Assembly: GCF_000312505.2 (NCBI RefSeq)
Contig: NZ_HG326226.1
Span: forward strand, 124,001 to 188,000
Source of the DNA: Fenollaria massiliensis
GTDB lineage: Bacteria > Bacillota > Clostridia > Tissierellales > Peptoniphilaceae
DNA length: 64,000 bases
Direction of reading: 5' to 3'
Shown here: positions 34,890 to 42,998 of the stretch, in pieces
Numbering within the stretch: the stretch's first letter is position 1
Layout: the number at the start of each line of letters is the position of its first letter
The notes under the pieces: model-generated
What the model was told of the DNA's origin: nothing
Database searches by the model: none
What the model saw: only the letters and a program-made list of their open reading frames with translations
Made by a program: the position numbers and the translations under genes

Positions 34890-36074
34890 ATGATAGAAAA
34901 TTTAATTTATTTTATAAATAGACCAAATAAAAACACGCGAGATGCTCTATTTAGAAAGAAGACAGGCTACTTCGTTTCAATCACAGGAATTGTTCTTAAC
35001 ATAATTTTAAGTGTGGCGAAGGTACTTATAGGCCTCTTCGTTCACTCCATCGCCATCATGGCGGATGCGGTTAATAACATTTTTGATACGATTTCATCAG
35101 TGGTTACACTGCTTGGATTTAAATTATCAGAAAAGCCCGCTGACAAAGATCATCCTTACGGACATGGTAGGATTGAGTATATATCAGGACTTTTGATATC
35201 CATCATAGTTATCATCATAGGACTTCAATTCATAAAGTCATCTGTTTTAAGAATTTTAAATCCAGATATAGTTAAGTTCGACCACCTAAGCTTTTTCATC
35301 ATGATTTTATCAATACTTGTCAAGGTTTTTATAACAATTTTGAATAAAAAGGCAGGAGATATGATAGACTCTAAAGCGATGAAGGCAACTAGCATTGACT
35401 CACTTGGTGACGTTTTTACAACCATGGTTGTTATAGTGCCTATGATTAGCTCATTGTTTACAAAGGTTCAAATCGATGGTTATTTCGGCGTTATCGTTTC
35501 ACTTATGATTATTAAGAATGGTATTGAGATGATAAAGGAAACTATTGGCCCGATTCTTGGCGAGGAGCCAGATAAGGAACTTGTTGAAATGATACATAAA
35601 GACCTTGATGCAGAGCCACTTATCAAGAACGTACACGATTTTCACGCACATAACTATGGTCCTGACAATGTTTATATCTCTTTTGATGTTGAGATGCCAG
35701 CACATCTAACAATTGAAGAAGCTCACAATGTCATAGATACTTGGGAGAGAATTCTTGAGGAAAAATATAACATTACCATAATTATACATGTCGATCCATA
35801 TTTGGAAGAGGACAATTGCAATGAAATTTACAAAAAAATAGAAGAAGCAGTCAAGTCTGATGGCAGTGTAGTTGCTCTACATGATTTTAGGATAGTTAGC
35901 AGCAAGTCTGGCAAAGATTTATTACTTTTGGATCTTGTTTTAAATGATATGCAAGGCAAGGACAAGGAGGCACTTGCCGATGAGATGAAAAAACGTTTTG
36001 AAAAGGAGGTTTCAAAGGATTACGACTACAGATTAAGAATAGTACCGAATTTTACTAATATAGGGGATGAGTAA
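34890..36074 (+). CDS. Cation diffusion facilitator family metal transporter
   Basis: 394 residues. Six membrane helices in the first 210 residues. Metal-site motifs: ADAVNNIFD in helix 2 (Asp 59), SIDSLGD in helix 5, and DHPYGHGRIEY at the cytosolic loop. A long cytosolic C-terminal domain (about 180 residues) with HDFHAHNYG. Such proteins export Zn, Mn, Fe or Co in exchange for protons; the DAVNN form is common in manganese or zinc exporters but the ion is not certain. The stop is directly followed by the ATG of the ligase gene. Confidence 0.92.
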   Translation: MIENLIYFINRPNKNTRDALFRKKTGYFVSITGIVLNIILSVAKVLIGLFVHSIAIMADAVNNIFDTISSVVTLLGFKLSEKPADKDHPYGHGRIEYISGLLISIIVIIIGLQFIKSSVLRILNPDIVKFDHLSFFIMILSILVKVFITILNKKAGDMIDSKAMKATSIDSLGDVFTTMVVIVPMISSLFTKVQIDGYFGVIVSLMIIKNGIEMIKETIGPILGEEPDKELVEMIHKDLDAEPLIKNVHDFHAHNYGPDNVYISFDVEMPAHLTIEEAHNVIDTWERILEEKYNITIIIHVDPYLEEDNCNEIYKKIEEAVKSDGSVVALHDFRIVSSKSGKDLLLLDLVLNDMQGKDKEALADEMKKRFEKEVSKDYDYRLRIVPNFTNIGDE

Positions 36075-37298
36075 ATGATTAGAGATAAAATTATTGATTA
36101 TATACGAAGTGGAGAAAAGTCTGAGAAGGATTACGCTATAGGTTTTGAGATAGAAAATTTTATAGTTGATAAGGACAATAGGGCTGTAACATACTGGGAT
36201 GAAGGCGGCATCAAGGATATACTTGAGGACCTTATTAATATTGGCTACGAAGCGATTTATCTAGATGGTGTTTTGCTTGGCGCGAAAAAAGGCAAAACTG
36301 AAATTAGTTTAGAGCCGGGCAGTCAATTTGAGTTATCCATAAAAAAGACTTGGCGCATCAAAGATCTTGAAAGTGAGTATTTTGCACGCATGGAAGAGAT
36401 AAAGGACGTGGTAGAAAAAAGGGGCTATCATATCTTACAAAGAGGTTACCATGTAAAAACTAAGATTGATGAGATAAAGATACTTCCTAAGGAGCGCTAC
36501 GACCTTATGTATAAGTATTTCTCAGAGACAGGGACTATGGGCCACAATATGATGAAGGGCACAGCAGCTTCCCAATCGTCAATCGATTACAAAGACGAAG
36601 AAGATTTTAGACGCAAGATGAGAGTATACAATGCACTCAGCCCAGTTTTTTACGCAATTTTTGAAAACGCAAATATTTTCGAAGGAAAGCCTTATAATGA
36701 AAACGGTTTAAGAATGAGTATATGGAAAAACACTGACAAAGACCGCTGCAGCATAATCAAAGAGGCATTCGACGATGATTTTTCATACGCATCATACGCT
36801 GACTACATTGTGAACAGACCATGTATTTTTATACATAAAGGCGGCAAGGACATTTACACAGGACATAGCAAGATTAAGGACATAGAAGGGATAGATGAGG
36901 CAGACAAAGCGCTTGTTGAGCACGTTTTGAGCATGTTCTTCCCAGACACTCGCGCGAAAAAATATATCGAGATTAGGATGATGGACTCGGTTCAAATTGA
37001 GTACTTACTTGGCTTAGTAGCTTTAATTAAGGCGACAAGTTATCAAAATTTGGATGAAGCCTACGAAATGATAAAGGATGTGACTTATGAAGACGCACTT
37101 GAGGCGCTTGGTTCATTCAAAGAGCACGGCATAAGAGGCAAATTAAAAGAAAAAAGCTTTTTAGATATAGCAAAAAAATTAATTTCACTTGCTAAATCAT
37201 CTCTAGGAGATGAAGCACATTATTTAGACGCACTTGAAAAAGTGATTAATTCAGATAAATCGATAAGGGAGGTAAATTTTGAAAAATATGGATTATAA
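36075..37298 (+). CDS. Glutamate-cysteine ligase family protein (GCS2 type)
   Basis: 407 residues. Shares with GCS2-type gamma-glutamylcysteine ligases the N-terminal FEIENFIVD segment, EISLEPGSQFELS (metal and glutamate site), MMKGTAASQSSIDY and RPCIFI...EIRMMDS. Expected reaction is ATP-dependent joining of the gamma-carboxyl of glutamate to an amine, normally of cysteine. Placed with no gap after the metal exporter and overlapping the ATP-grasp gene. GCS2 enzymes are unusual in anaerobic Firmicutes, where fused GshAB is the known glutathione route; the true amine acceptor is open. Confidence 0.85.
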   Translation: MIRDKIIDYIRSGEKSEKDYAIGFEIENFIVDKDNRAVTYWDEGGIKDILEDLINIGYEAIYLDGVLLGAKKGKTEISLEPGSQFELSIKKTWRIKDLESEYFARMEEIKDVVEKRGYHILQRGYHVKTKIDEIKILPKERYDLMYKYFSETGTMGHNMMKGTAASQSSIDYKDEEDFRRKMRVYNALSPVFYAIFENANIFEGKPYNENGLRMSIWKNTDKDRCSIIKEAFDDDFSYASYADYIVNRPCIFIHKGGKDIYTGHSKIKDIEGIDEADKALVEHVLSMFFPDTRAKKYIEIRMMDSVQIEYLLGLVALIKATSYQNLDEAYEMIKDVTYEDALEALGSFKEHGIRGKLKEKSFLDIAKKLISLAKSSLGDEAHYLDALEKVINSDKSIREVNFEKYGL

Positions 37299-38613
37299 TA
37301 CCATTGGCAAAAGATACATTGACATAGTTAAAGAAGACCCTGAGAAATATTATGAAGATTATAAAAAATTATTAGCGAAGGTCGCAAAATCAACTGCGAA
37401 GTATAAAGGCGAGCCGGTTCCTGCCATTTATCAGCCATTTTTCGTATCAGAAGAGGACGAAGAAACTTTTAAATATATTTCTGATATGATGATGAGAATT
37501 TCTGACAAAATTACTAAAGCATACGTTGCCATATCTGCATTTAGAAATACTTTTGATTTTGACAATAAAATGAAGCAGCTTTTGATACACAAGCCACTTC
37601 TAGCTACATTCGTACCAATTTGTCGCTACGATATATTCTATAAATCGCGCGATGAATTTAAATTTTGCGAGCTAAATACCGATGGTTCCTCAGCCATGAA
37701 CGAAGATAACGAGGTCGCTCCATTCATGCTTGAGCTTGAAGCGATGAAAGAGATGGAAAAGCGCTACGGATACGAATTTTCTTATTATGAACTTTTTGAT
37801 TCGTGGGTAGATGAGTTCAAGGAGCTTTATAAAGAAACTACTGGCAAAGAAGATTTTAATCTTGCCATCGTCGATATCATGGAGAGCGCATCGCATGAAG
37901 AATTTGAAAAATTTAAAAAAGCCTTTGAAAAGAAAGGCATTAAGACAATTATTTGCGATGCGAGAGATATTAAGCGTAAAGATGGCCACATATATGCAGG
38001 TGATTTTAGGATAGATGCTGTTTATAGAAGATTAGTTACTTTTGAAGCGGTACAGCATTGGGATGAGATACAAGAATTTATAGATGGCTATTTAAACGAT
38101 GAATTCGTGATGATAGGCTCATTTAAGAGTCAAGTTATGCATGACAAGAGGATATTTATCAAGCTTTTTGAAGACAGAGTAAAGAAATTTTTATCAAAGG
38201 ATGAGCTTGAATTTATTGAAAAACACATTCCTTATACAGCCATGCTAACAAGTGAAACTTTTGAAGAAGTTTTAAAGAATAAGGATAAGTACATCATCAA
38301 ACCAGTTGATAACAACGCATCAAAGGGTGTTTACGTCGGCAAGGATCACTCGAAAAAAGAATTTGAGGCTATTTTGAAAAAATTTGTAGGCACAGGATAC
38401 ATTTATCAAGAATATATCGAGCCATACAAAAGAGATGTCATTCTTTTTGATGAAAAAGGCAATTTAGAAGTGAAAAAGCTTAAATCCATTGTTGGTCTAT
38501 TCATATATAATAAGAAGTTTAAGGGCCTATACACTAGATATGGTGAAGAAAACATCATTTCGAGCTTGCACCAATATTATCTTGGTGTAAACATCAAAGC
38601 AAAGGAGTCTTAA
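37279..38613 (+). CDS. ATP-grasp peptide ligase (glutathionylspermidine-synthase-like)
   Basis: 444 residues from TTG at 37279, favoured because GGGAGG ends 6 bases before it (the in-frame ATG at 37288 is 15 bases away). Pre-ATP-grasp segment with FCELNTDGSSAMNEDNE, then an ATP-grasp fold: IIKPVDNNASKGVYVGKD (nucleotide loop, about residue 345) and YIYQEYIEPY. Resembles the synthetase half of glutathionylspermidine synthase and related ligases. It overlaps the glutamate-cysteine-ligase gene by 20 bases, so the two probably act in sequence: gamma-Glu-Cys (or similar), then addition of a further amine. Confidence 0.75.
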   Translation: MKNMDYNTIGKRYIDIVKEDPEKYYEDYKKLLAKVAKSTAKYKGEPVPAIYQPFFVSEEDEETFKYISDMMMRISDKITKAYVAISAFRNTFDFDNKMKQLLIHKPLLATFVPICRYDIFYKSRDEFKFCELNTDGSSAMNEDNEVAPFMLELEAMKEMEKRYGYEFSYYELFDSWVDEFKELYKETTGKEDFNLAIVDIMESASHEEFEKFKKAFEKKGIKTIICDARDIKRKDGHIYAGDFRIDAVYRRLVTFEAVQHWDEIQEFIDGYLNDEFVMIGSFKSQVMHDKRIFIKLFEDRVKKFLSKDELEFIEKHIPYTAMLTSETFEEVLKNKDKYIIKPVDNNASKGVYVGKDHSKKEFEAILKKFVGTGYIYQEYIEPYKRDVILFDEKGNLEVKKLKSIVGLFIYNKKFKGLYTRYGEENIISSLHQYYLGVNIKAKES

Positions 38614-38614
38614 G

Positions 38615-39400
38615 ATGAAAAAGAAAATAATTTTAATAATATCTATGCTAATGGCTTTGGCAATGATATTTACAGGATGCAATAAGCCTAAAACTGATGA
38701 GCCAAAAGAAAATACAGCTCAAGACAATGGCAAAGAAGAAATAAGTGAAGAAGATAAGAAAAATCTTGAATACGCCGAACTTGTTAAGAGGACTAAGGGC
38801 GTATCGGGCCTTATAGAAGGGGATATAATTGCTCAATACGTCAAGATTGCAAAAGCAGAGGAAGAAGCTGATAAACTTACGCTAATACTGTCTTATACTG
38901 AGCTTGCTTATATTTATGAAGATCACGTTTTTACAAATACAGCTGGTATGCAAATGCCTTTAAAACTTGTTTATGAGAAGAACGGGGACGATTACGAGCT
39001 AAAAGAAAAGATTAGCCCTGAAGATGGAGAAGGGTTTTATGATTCTTTAATGAAAATGGTGGACTCGGATAAAGAACTTGCTCAAGAGATTACTAGTCAC
39101 AGCATGAGCGAAAGTTTTGGCGATATTATGAAAGACCTATATAAAAAGGCTGAAGAAGCAGGTTTAAAGGACTTTACACTTGATCTTGACAATGTTCCTG
39201 GCTATCCAAAGGATGAGTCTTTATTCTTAGAAGAGGTTCCAAACGAGCCAAAGAACAGCATTGTCATAGTCAATAAGAAGGATTATGAAAAAGCAAAGAA
39301 GAATGAGGAAAAAGATAACTGGCCTCATGTAGAAGGCTTAGTTTACGATAAAGAAACAAAGATTGCGATAAAAGAAATTATCGATGATTTTACTAAATAA
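38615..39400 (+). CDS. Putative lipoprotein, unknown function
   Basis: 261 residues. Lipobox FTGC (Cys 22), a short charged linker and a soluble domain of about 220 residues rich in Glu and Lys. No family recognised. It starts one base after the ATP-grasp stop with AAAGGAG upstream, and is the last gene of the operon. A surface role linked to the thiol or metal genes is possible by position only. Confidence 0.65.
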   Translation: MKKKIILIISMLMALAMIFTGCNKPKTDEPKENTAQDNGKEEISEEDKKNLEYAELVKRTKGVSGLIEGDIIAQYVKIAKAEEEADKLTLILSYTELAYIYEDHVFTNTAGMQMPLKLVYEKNGDDYELKEKISPEDGEGFYDSLMKMVDSDKELAQEITSHSMSESFGDIMKDLYKKAEEAGLKDFTLDLDNVPGYPKDESLFLEEVPNEPKNSIVIVNKKDYEKAKKNEEKDNWPHVEGLVYDKETKIAIKEIIDDFTK

Positions 39401-39407
39401 TAAATAA

Positions 39408-39445
39408 TTTTAGCCTTTCTAATTGAAGGGCTAAAAAAATTTATT
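39408..39445 (+). terminator. Terminator-like hairpin after the ligase operon
   Basis: Eight-pair stem TTTTAGCC / GGCTAAAA with a 13-base loop; the tail is A-rich before TTTATT, so it is weaker than other terminators here. Confidence 0.55.
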
Positions 39446-39452
39446 GAAACCC

Positions 39453-39481
39453 TTGTATTTTTATTGACATTGGGGTATAAT
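39453..39481 (+). promoter_or_regulatory. Promoter of the 85-residue gene
   Basis: TTGTAT at 39453-39458, 17-base spacer, TATAAT at 39476-39481. The AAGGAG ribosome site follows at about 39511. Confidence 0.65.
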
Positions 39482-39524
39482 AAAAAGAAAGTCAAATACA
39501 AAGACTAAAAGAAAGGAGCGCAAG

Positions 39525-39782
39525 ATGAAAGAATTTGAGTTAAAAGTCATAAGATCTGAGTCATCTAATGGTTTGTACATAGAACTAGGTCAAGGGGTAA
39601 TTGATTTTACTAGAGCTATTAAGGCAAAGATATACTTATCTGTTGGTGACAAAAAGGTTGAAGCAAGCATGATTAAATTTCCAAAGGATAAATATGTAGT
39701 ACCACTTAAAGAAAGACAATTAAAAGTACTTAAGGTCGAAGAGGGTAAGACATATAAGTTCACTATTGAAAATAGAAGATAA
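39525..39782 (+). CDS. Small hypothetical protein
   Basis: 85 residues, soluble, predicted mainly beta (alternating hydrophobic residues), with many Lys and Glu and no Cys. No signal peptide and no recognised family. It has its own promoter, a good ribosome site (AAAGGAG) and a strong terminator, so it is a real single-gene unit. Confidence 0.7.
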   Translation: MKEFELKVIRSESSNGLYIELGQGVIDFTRAIKAKIYLSVGDKKVEASMIKFPKDKYVVPLKERQLKVLKVEEGKTYKFTIENRR

Positions 39783-39793
39783 TTTAATAAATT

Positions 39794-39825
39794 AAGTCCA
39801 TAGATATGTCTATGGACTTTTTCTT
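39794..39825 (+). terminator. Terminator of the 85-residue gene
   Basis: Perfect 11-pair stem AAGTCCATAGA / TCTATGGACTT with TATG loop and a T-rich tail. Confidence 0.9.
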
Positions 39826-39924
39826 TTCAAAAATATAAATAAATTTAAAATCATTTGATTTAAATAATTCAAAAATATTTTCATAAACAAAAAATATTTT
39901 AAAGTATTTATAAAAAATCGCAAG

Positions 39925-39952
39925 AAAAAAGGCCTCACCTATGTGAGACCTT
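39925..39952 (-). terminator. Terminator of the ferredoxin gene
   Basis: On the minus strand: AAGGTCTCAC / GTGAGGCCTT (one G-U pair) followed by six T. Confidence 0.85.
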
Positions 39953-39967
39953 GAGATTCCCCTATGT

Positions 39968-40135
39968 CTAGTTTGGTTGTGGGGCATCTACTGGACAAAC
40001 GCTGTTACATTGTCCGCAGTCGATGCATTTGTCAGCATCTATTATGTAGATTTCGCCTTCAGCGATAGCGTCAACTGGACACTCAGGTAAACATTGTCCG
40101 CATGCTATGCATTCTTCGCTAATTTTGTAAGCCAT
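39968..40135 (-). CDS. 2[4Fe-4S] ferredoxin, clostridial type
   Basis: 55 residues: MAYKISEECIACGQCLPECP... then DADKCIDCGQCNSVCPVDAPQPN. Two complete CxxCxxCxxxCP motifs bind two [4Fe-4S] clusters. A GGAGGGATAATGA region precedes the start (an ATG four bases upstream is out of frame). This is the likely electron carrier for the HydABC hydrogenase and for other oxidoreductases; monocistronic with its own terminator. Confidence 0.95.
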   Translation of the reverse strand: MAYKISEECIACGQCLPECPVDAIAEGEIYIIDADKCIDCGQCNSVCPVDAPQPN

Positions 40136-40198
40136 TCATTATCCCTCCCTTGTATTTTAATTATAATTTATATATGTCCATTTGTCAAGTGATTAGTA

Positions 40199-40459
40199 TC
40201 ACATCAGATACTTTTTGTAAATAAATAGCCACAGCACTGCCATGGTAGGCATGAGAGTTAAAAATTTAATCTTCTGCGTCTTATGTCTAAAGACTAGCAT
40301 AGAGACCACTCCAAGTGGCGCTCCGCCAATCAGAGATAGCCCTAAAAGTACTTTCTCAGGCGTTCTGTGCTTGTAATCACCGCTTGCCGCCTTGAATTTA
40401 TCGAATCCAAATGCCAAGAAGCAAATTACGTTTATGCCATAGAATAAATATTTAAGCAT
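40199..40459 (-). CDS. DUF1294 family small membrane protein
   Basis: 86 residues with three hydrophobic segments and the family pattern FGFDKFKA...RTPEKVLLGLSLIGGAPLG...FRHKTQKIKF. Function unknown in the family; in other proteins this domain is fused to a cold-shock domain. Divergent from trmN6, ribosome site GGTGATAAG. Confidence 0.85.
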   Translation of the reverse strand: MLKYLFYGINVICFLAFGFDKFKAASGDYKHRTPEKVLLGLSLIGGAPLGVVSMLVFRHKTQKIKFLTLMPTMAVLWLFIYKKYLM

Positions 40460-40491
40460 CTTATCACCATTATTTATATACCCAAAATTGT

Positions 40492-40520
40492 TTGTTTTTA
40501 ATCACAATAAATGATATAAT
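40492..40520 (+). promoter_or_regulatory. Promoter of trmN6-rsmI-nurA-herA-glgA
   Basis: TTGTTT at 40492-40497, 17-base spacer, TATAAT at 40515-40520 with an extended -10 TGA. The genes that follow are packed with overlaps, suggesting one long transcript. Confidence 0.65.
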
Positions 40521-40538
40521 ATTTATAAGGAGGCTTTT

Positions 40539-41234
40539 ATGGATCAAGTATCGGGTACAAATTTTTACATATATCAGGATAAAGATGATTTTTCTTTTGG
40601 CATAGATGCAGTGCTTTTATCCGATTTTACCAAGGCTAAGAAAAAACACATAGACCTTTGCACTGGTAACGGCATAGTCGCTTTAAGGCTTGCCTATTTA
40701 TATGGTGATGCCAAGATCGTCGGAGCTGATATTGATCATAAGGCGATAGAACTTTTTAAAAAATCTATTGAGATAAATAAGCTTGATGAAAGAGTCAAGG
40801 CTATGGAAGTGGATATAAGAGAAATAGAAAAATATTTTAAAAAAAATACTTTTGATAGCCTCTCAGTTAATCCGCCTTATCTAAATCCAAAGGATAACAT
40901 AGCTTCTGGCGATTACAAAAGGCAAGAGCTTTTACTAAATTTGGACGATATAGCAAGAGCTGCGAGCTATTTACTTAAGCCATATAGCAAAATATTTATG
41001 GTTCACAGACCAGCAAGGCTTGTGGATATAATTTTAAGCTTTAAAAAATATGGAATCAATCTTAGAAAATTAAGAGCGATAAAACCATTTGCAGAGAAAA
41101 AGGCGAACATGATACTTTTAGAGCTAGAAAAGTCAGAAAAAGAGGGTTTTGATTACATGAAGGAGCTAATCGTTTATAACAATGATGGTTCTTACACTGA
41201 CGAAGTAAAGGAGATTTACTATGGAAATGAATAA
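40539..41234 (+). CDS. trmN6: tRNA1(Val) adenine-N6 methyltransferase-like protein
   Basis: 231 residues, class I SAM methyltransferase. Motif [16 protein letters not shown] and the amino-methyltransferase motif NPPYL (about residue 110), which identifies N6-adenine or similar methylation. In Firmicutes this gene is regularly just before rsmI, as here (14-base overlap). Ribosome site AAGGAGG. Confidence 0.85.
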   Translation: MDQVSGTNFYIYQDKDDFSFGIDAVLLSDFTKAKKKHIDLCTGNGIVALRLAYLYGDAKIVGADIDHKAIELFKKSIEINKLDERVKAMEVDIREIEKYFKKNTFDSLSVNPPYLNPKDNIASGDYKRQELLLNLDDIARAASYLLKPYSKIFMVHRPARLVDIILSFKKYGINLRKLRAIKPFAEKKANMILLELEKSEKEGFDYMKELIVYNNDGSYTDEVKEIYYGNE

Positions 41235-42058
41235 AGGTACTTTATATATAGTCGCGACACCCATAGGTAACTACGAGGACATAACTTTGCGTGCGCTAAA
41301 CGTACTAAAGTCTGTTGATTACATTGCTTGCGAGGATACAAGGCACACAGGGAGTTTTACTTAAGCACTATGAAATAAAAAAGCCGCTCTTTGCTTATCA
41401 CAAATTTAACGAAACTGACAAATCATCATATATAATCGAACTTTTGAGCGAAGGAAAGAGCATTGCCATAGTCTCAGATGCAGGATCACCTGGCATATCT
41501 GACCCCGGCGTGATTGCGGCGCGTGCTGCAAGAGATGCTGGATACACCGTTACAGCCATACCGGGAGCGACAGCTTTTGTCACATCGCTGATGGCGAGCG
41601 GCCTAGACCTTAGTCACTTCGCTTTTATTGGCTTTGCACCTCAAAAGGACGCTAAGCGCAAAAAATTTATGGAAATCTACAAATCATATACCATGCCGCT
41701 CATTTACTACGAAGCGCCTCACAGGCTCATAGCCTTTCTAAATACTGCGCTTGAAGTTTATGGCGATAGAATGATTTTTATAAGCCGCGAGCTAACAAAA
41801 GTTTTTGAAGAAAATTTATATATGCGCATAAGCGAGGCCATAGCCCACTTTACAGAGAATGAGCCGCGTGGCGAGTTTGTCATCACCATTACGGGTCTTG
41901 AAGACGGTGATGATGGCGAGACAATTGACATAAACGAAGCTGCAAGAGCGCTTATAGACGAAGGTCTAAGCATGAAGGATGCGACAAACAAGTTAAAGGA
42001 ACTAGGTTTTAAGAAGAATGACGCCTACAAGGCGCTGCTTGAGATAAAGGAAGAGTAA
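41221..42058 (+). pseudogene. rsmI: 16S rRNA (cytidine-1402-2'-O) methyltransferase, frameshifted
   Basis: Starts at ATG 41221 (GGAG 7 bases upstream) and reads [24 protein letters not shown]...CEDTRHTG, the RsmI N terminus, then hits TAA at 41362-41364. Removing one G from GGG at 41350-41352 joins it to [21 protein letters not shown] and the rest of a normal RsmI, including SDAGSPGISDPG and PGATAFVTSL, to 42058. The corrected protein would be about 279 residues, full length. A single extra base is the only defect, so sequence error or recent loss are both possible. Confidence 0.9.
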
Positions 42059-42059
42059 G

Positions 42060-42998
42060 ATGTACGAAGAATTGCTCATAAAGATGAGAGATTTAAATAA
42101 TTTAATAAAAGAAAAGTCCGCAGGCATAGACAAGAGGGGCAGAGAGGGTCTTAAGAAAGATATTTATAACGGTCTTGCAGATAAATATATGATAGAAGAC
42201 GATATAGACCTTGAAAAGCTTGCTGATGAAGGTGGTCTTTGGGCTGTGGACGGCTCACTTAACAGGATAGGAAATCTTTATCCGCACTATATAAGCGTTA
42301 TAGACGCTCTTGTGATATCGACAAAGAAAGGTTTTGAGCACAGAAAGAGCACTATATACTCGCCAATGCAAGGACAAGTGCAAGAGGAGGATGAATTTTC
42401 ATTTGAGTCTGAAATGTATGTTAAAAAAGAGATGGCAAGACTTGAGGTGCGCGTCACAATCGAGGCTCTAGAGAAAGAAACGCCTAAGATGATATTCATG
42501 GATGGCGGTTTTATCCGCTACATCATCAGCTGTAAAGAAGATTTTGAAGAGCTTAAAAAAATTTGCATAGAGCGCGGAATAATTTTAGCTGGGGTCATCG
42601 AGGAGATAAAGACATCAATACTTGGTAAAGAGCTTGATTTGAAGGCCTACGATAGAGAGATACTCTTTTCGCTACTTGATTATAAAGAGGCGATGCTCAT
42701 AAAGGACGAGATCAATAACAAGGCTGAAGAAGGCATAACGAGTGCCTTTGTTCGAACATCGATGAAGCCTTATGCCATCGGCGTAGATATATCGACTGAG
42801 CAAAAAGATGCTATGAAGGATGTACTCAAAACTATGATAATGCTGACACCAAAGGATTCAAGAGGCATACCCATAATCTTAGATATAGTTGACAAGAAGG
42901 TCAAAATTACAGATGAACTTAAACAGAGGGTTCTAGTCAAGGAGCTTGACAAGGATGTTTACGATAGATATTTTAACGAAGTGAGGAATTTTAGATGA
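42060..42998 (+). CDS. nurA: NurA-domain 5'-3' nuclease
   Basis: 312 residues. NurA metal-binding acidic residues are recognisable: WAVDGSLNRIG (Asp 64), IFMDGGFIRY (Asp 148) and AIGVDIS. NurA nucleases process DNA ends with the HerA translocase. Its stop overlaps the herA ATG (ATGA). Known best in archaea; bacterial pairs occur in some lineages. Confidence 0.85.
   Translation: MYEELLIKMRDLNNLIKEKSAGIDKRGREGLKKDIYNGLADKYMIEDDIDLEKLADEGGLWAVDGSLNRIGNLYPHYISVIDALVISTKKGFEHRKSTIYSPMQGQVQEEDEFSFESEMYVKKEMARLEVRVTIEALEKETPKMIFMDGGFIRYIISCKEDFEELKKICIERGIILAGVIEEIKTSILGKELDLKAYDREILFSLLDYKEAMLIKDEINNKAEEGITSAFVRTSMKPYAIGVDISTEQKDAMKDVLKTMIMLTPKDSRGIPIILDIVDKKVKITDELKQRVLVKELDKDVYDRYFNEVRNFR

Noticed and set aside
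39464-39481. TTGACA at 39464 as the -35 for TATAAT at 39476
   Set aside because: The spacer would be only 6 bases; TTGTAT at 39453 gives the correct 17.
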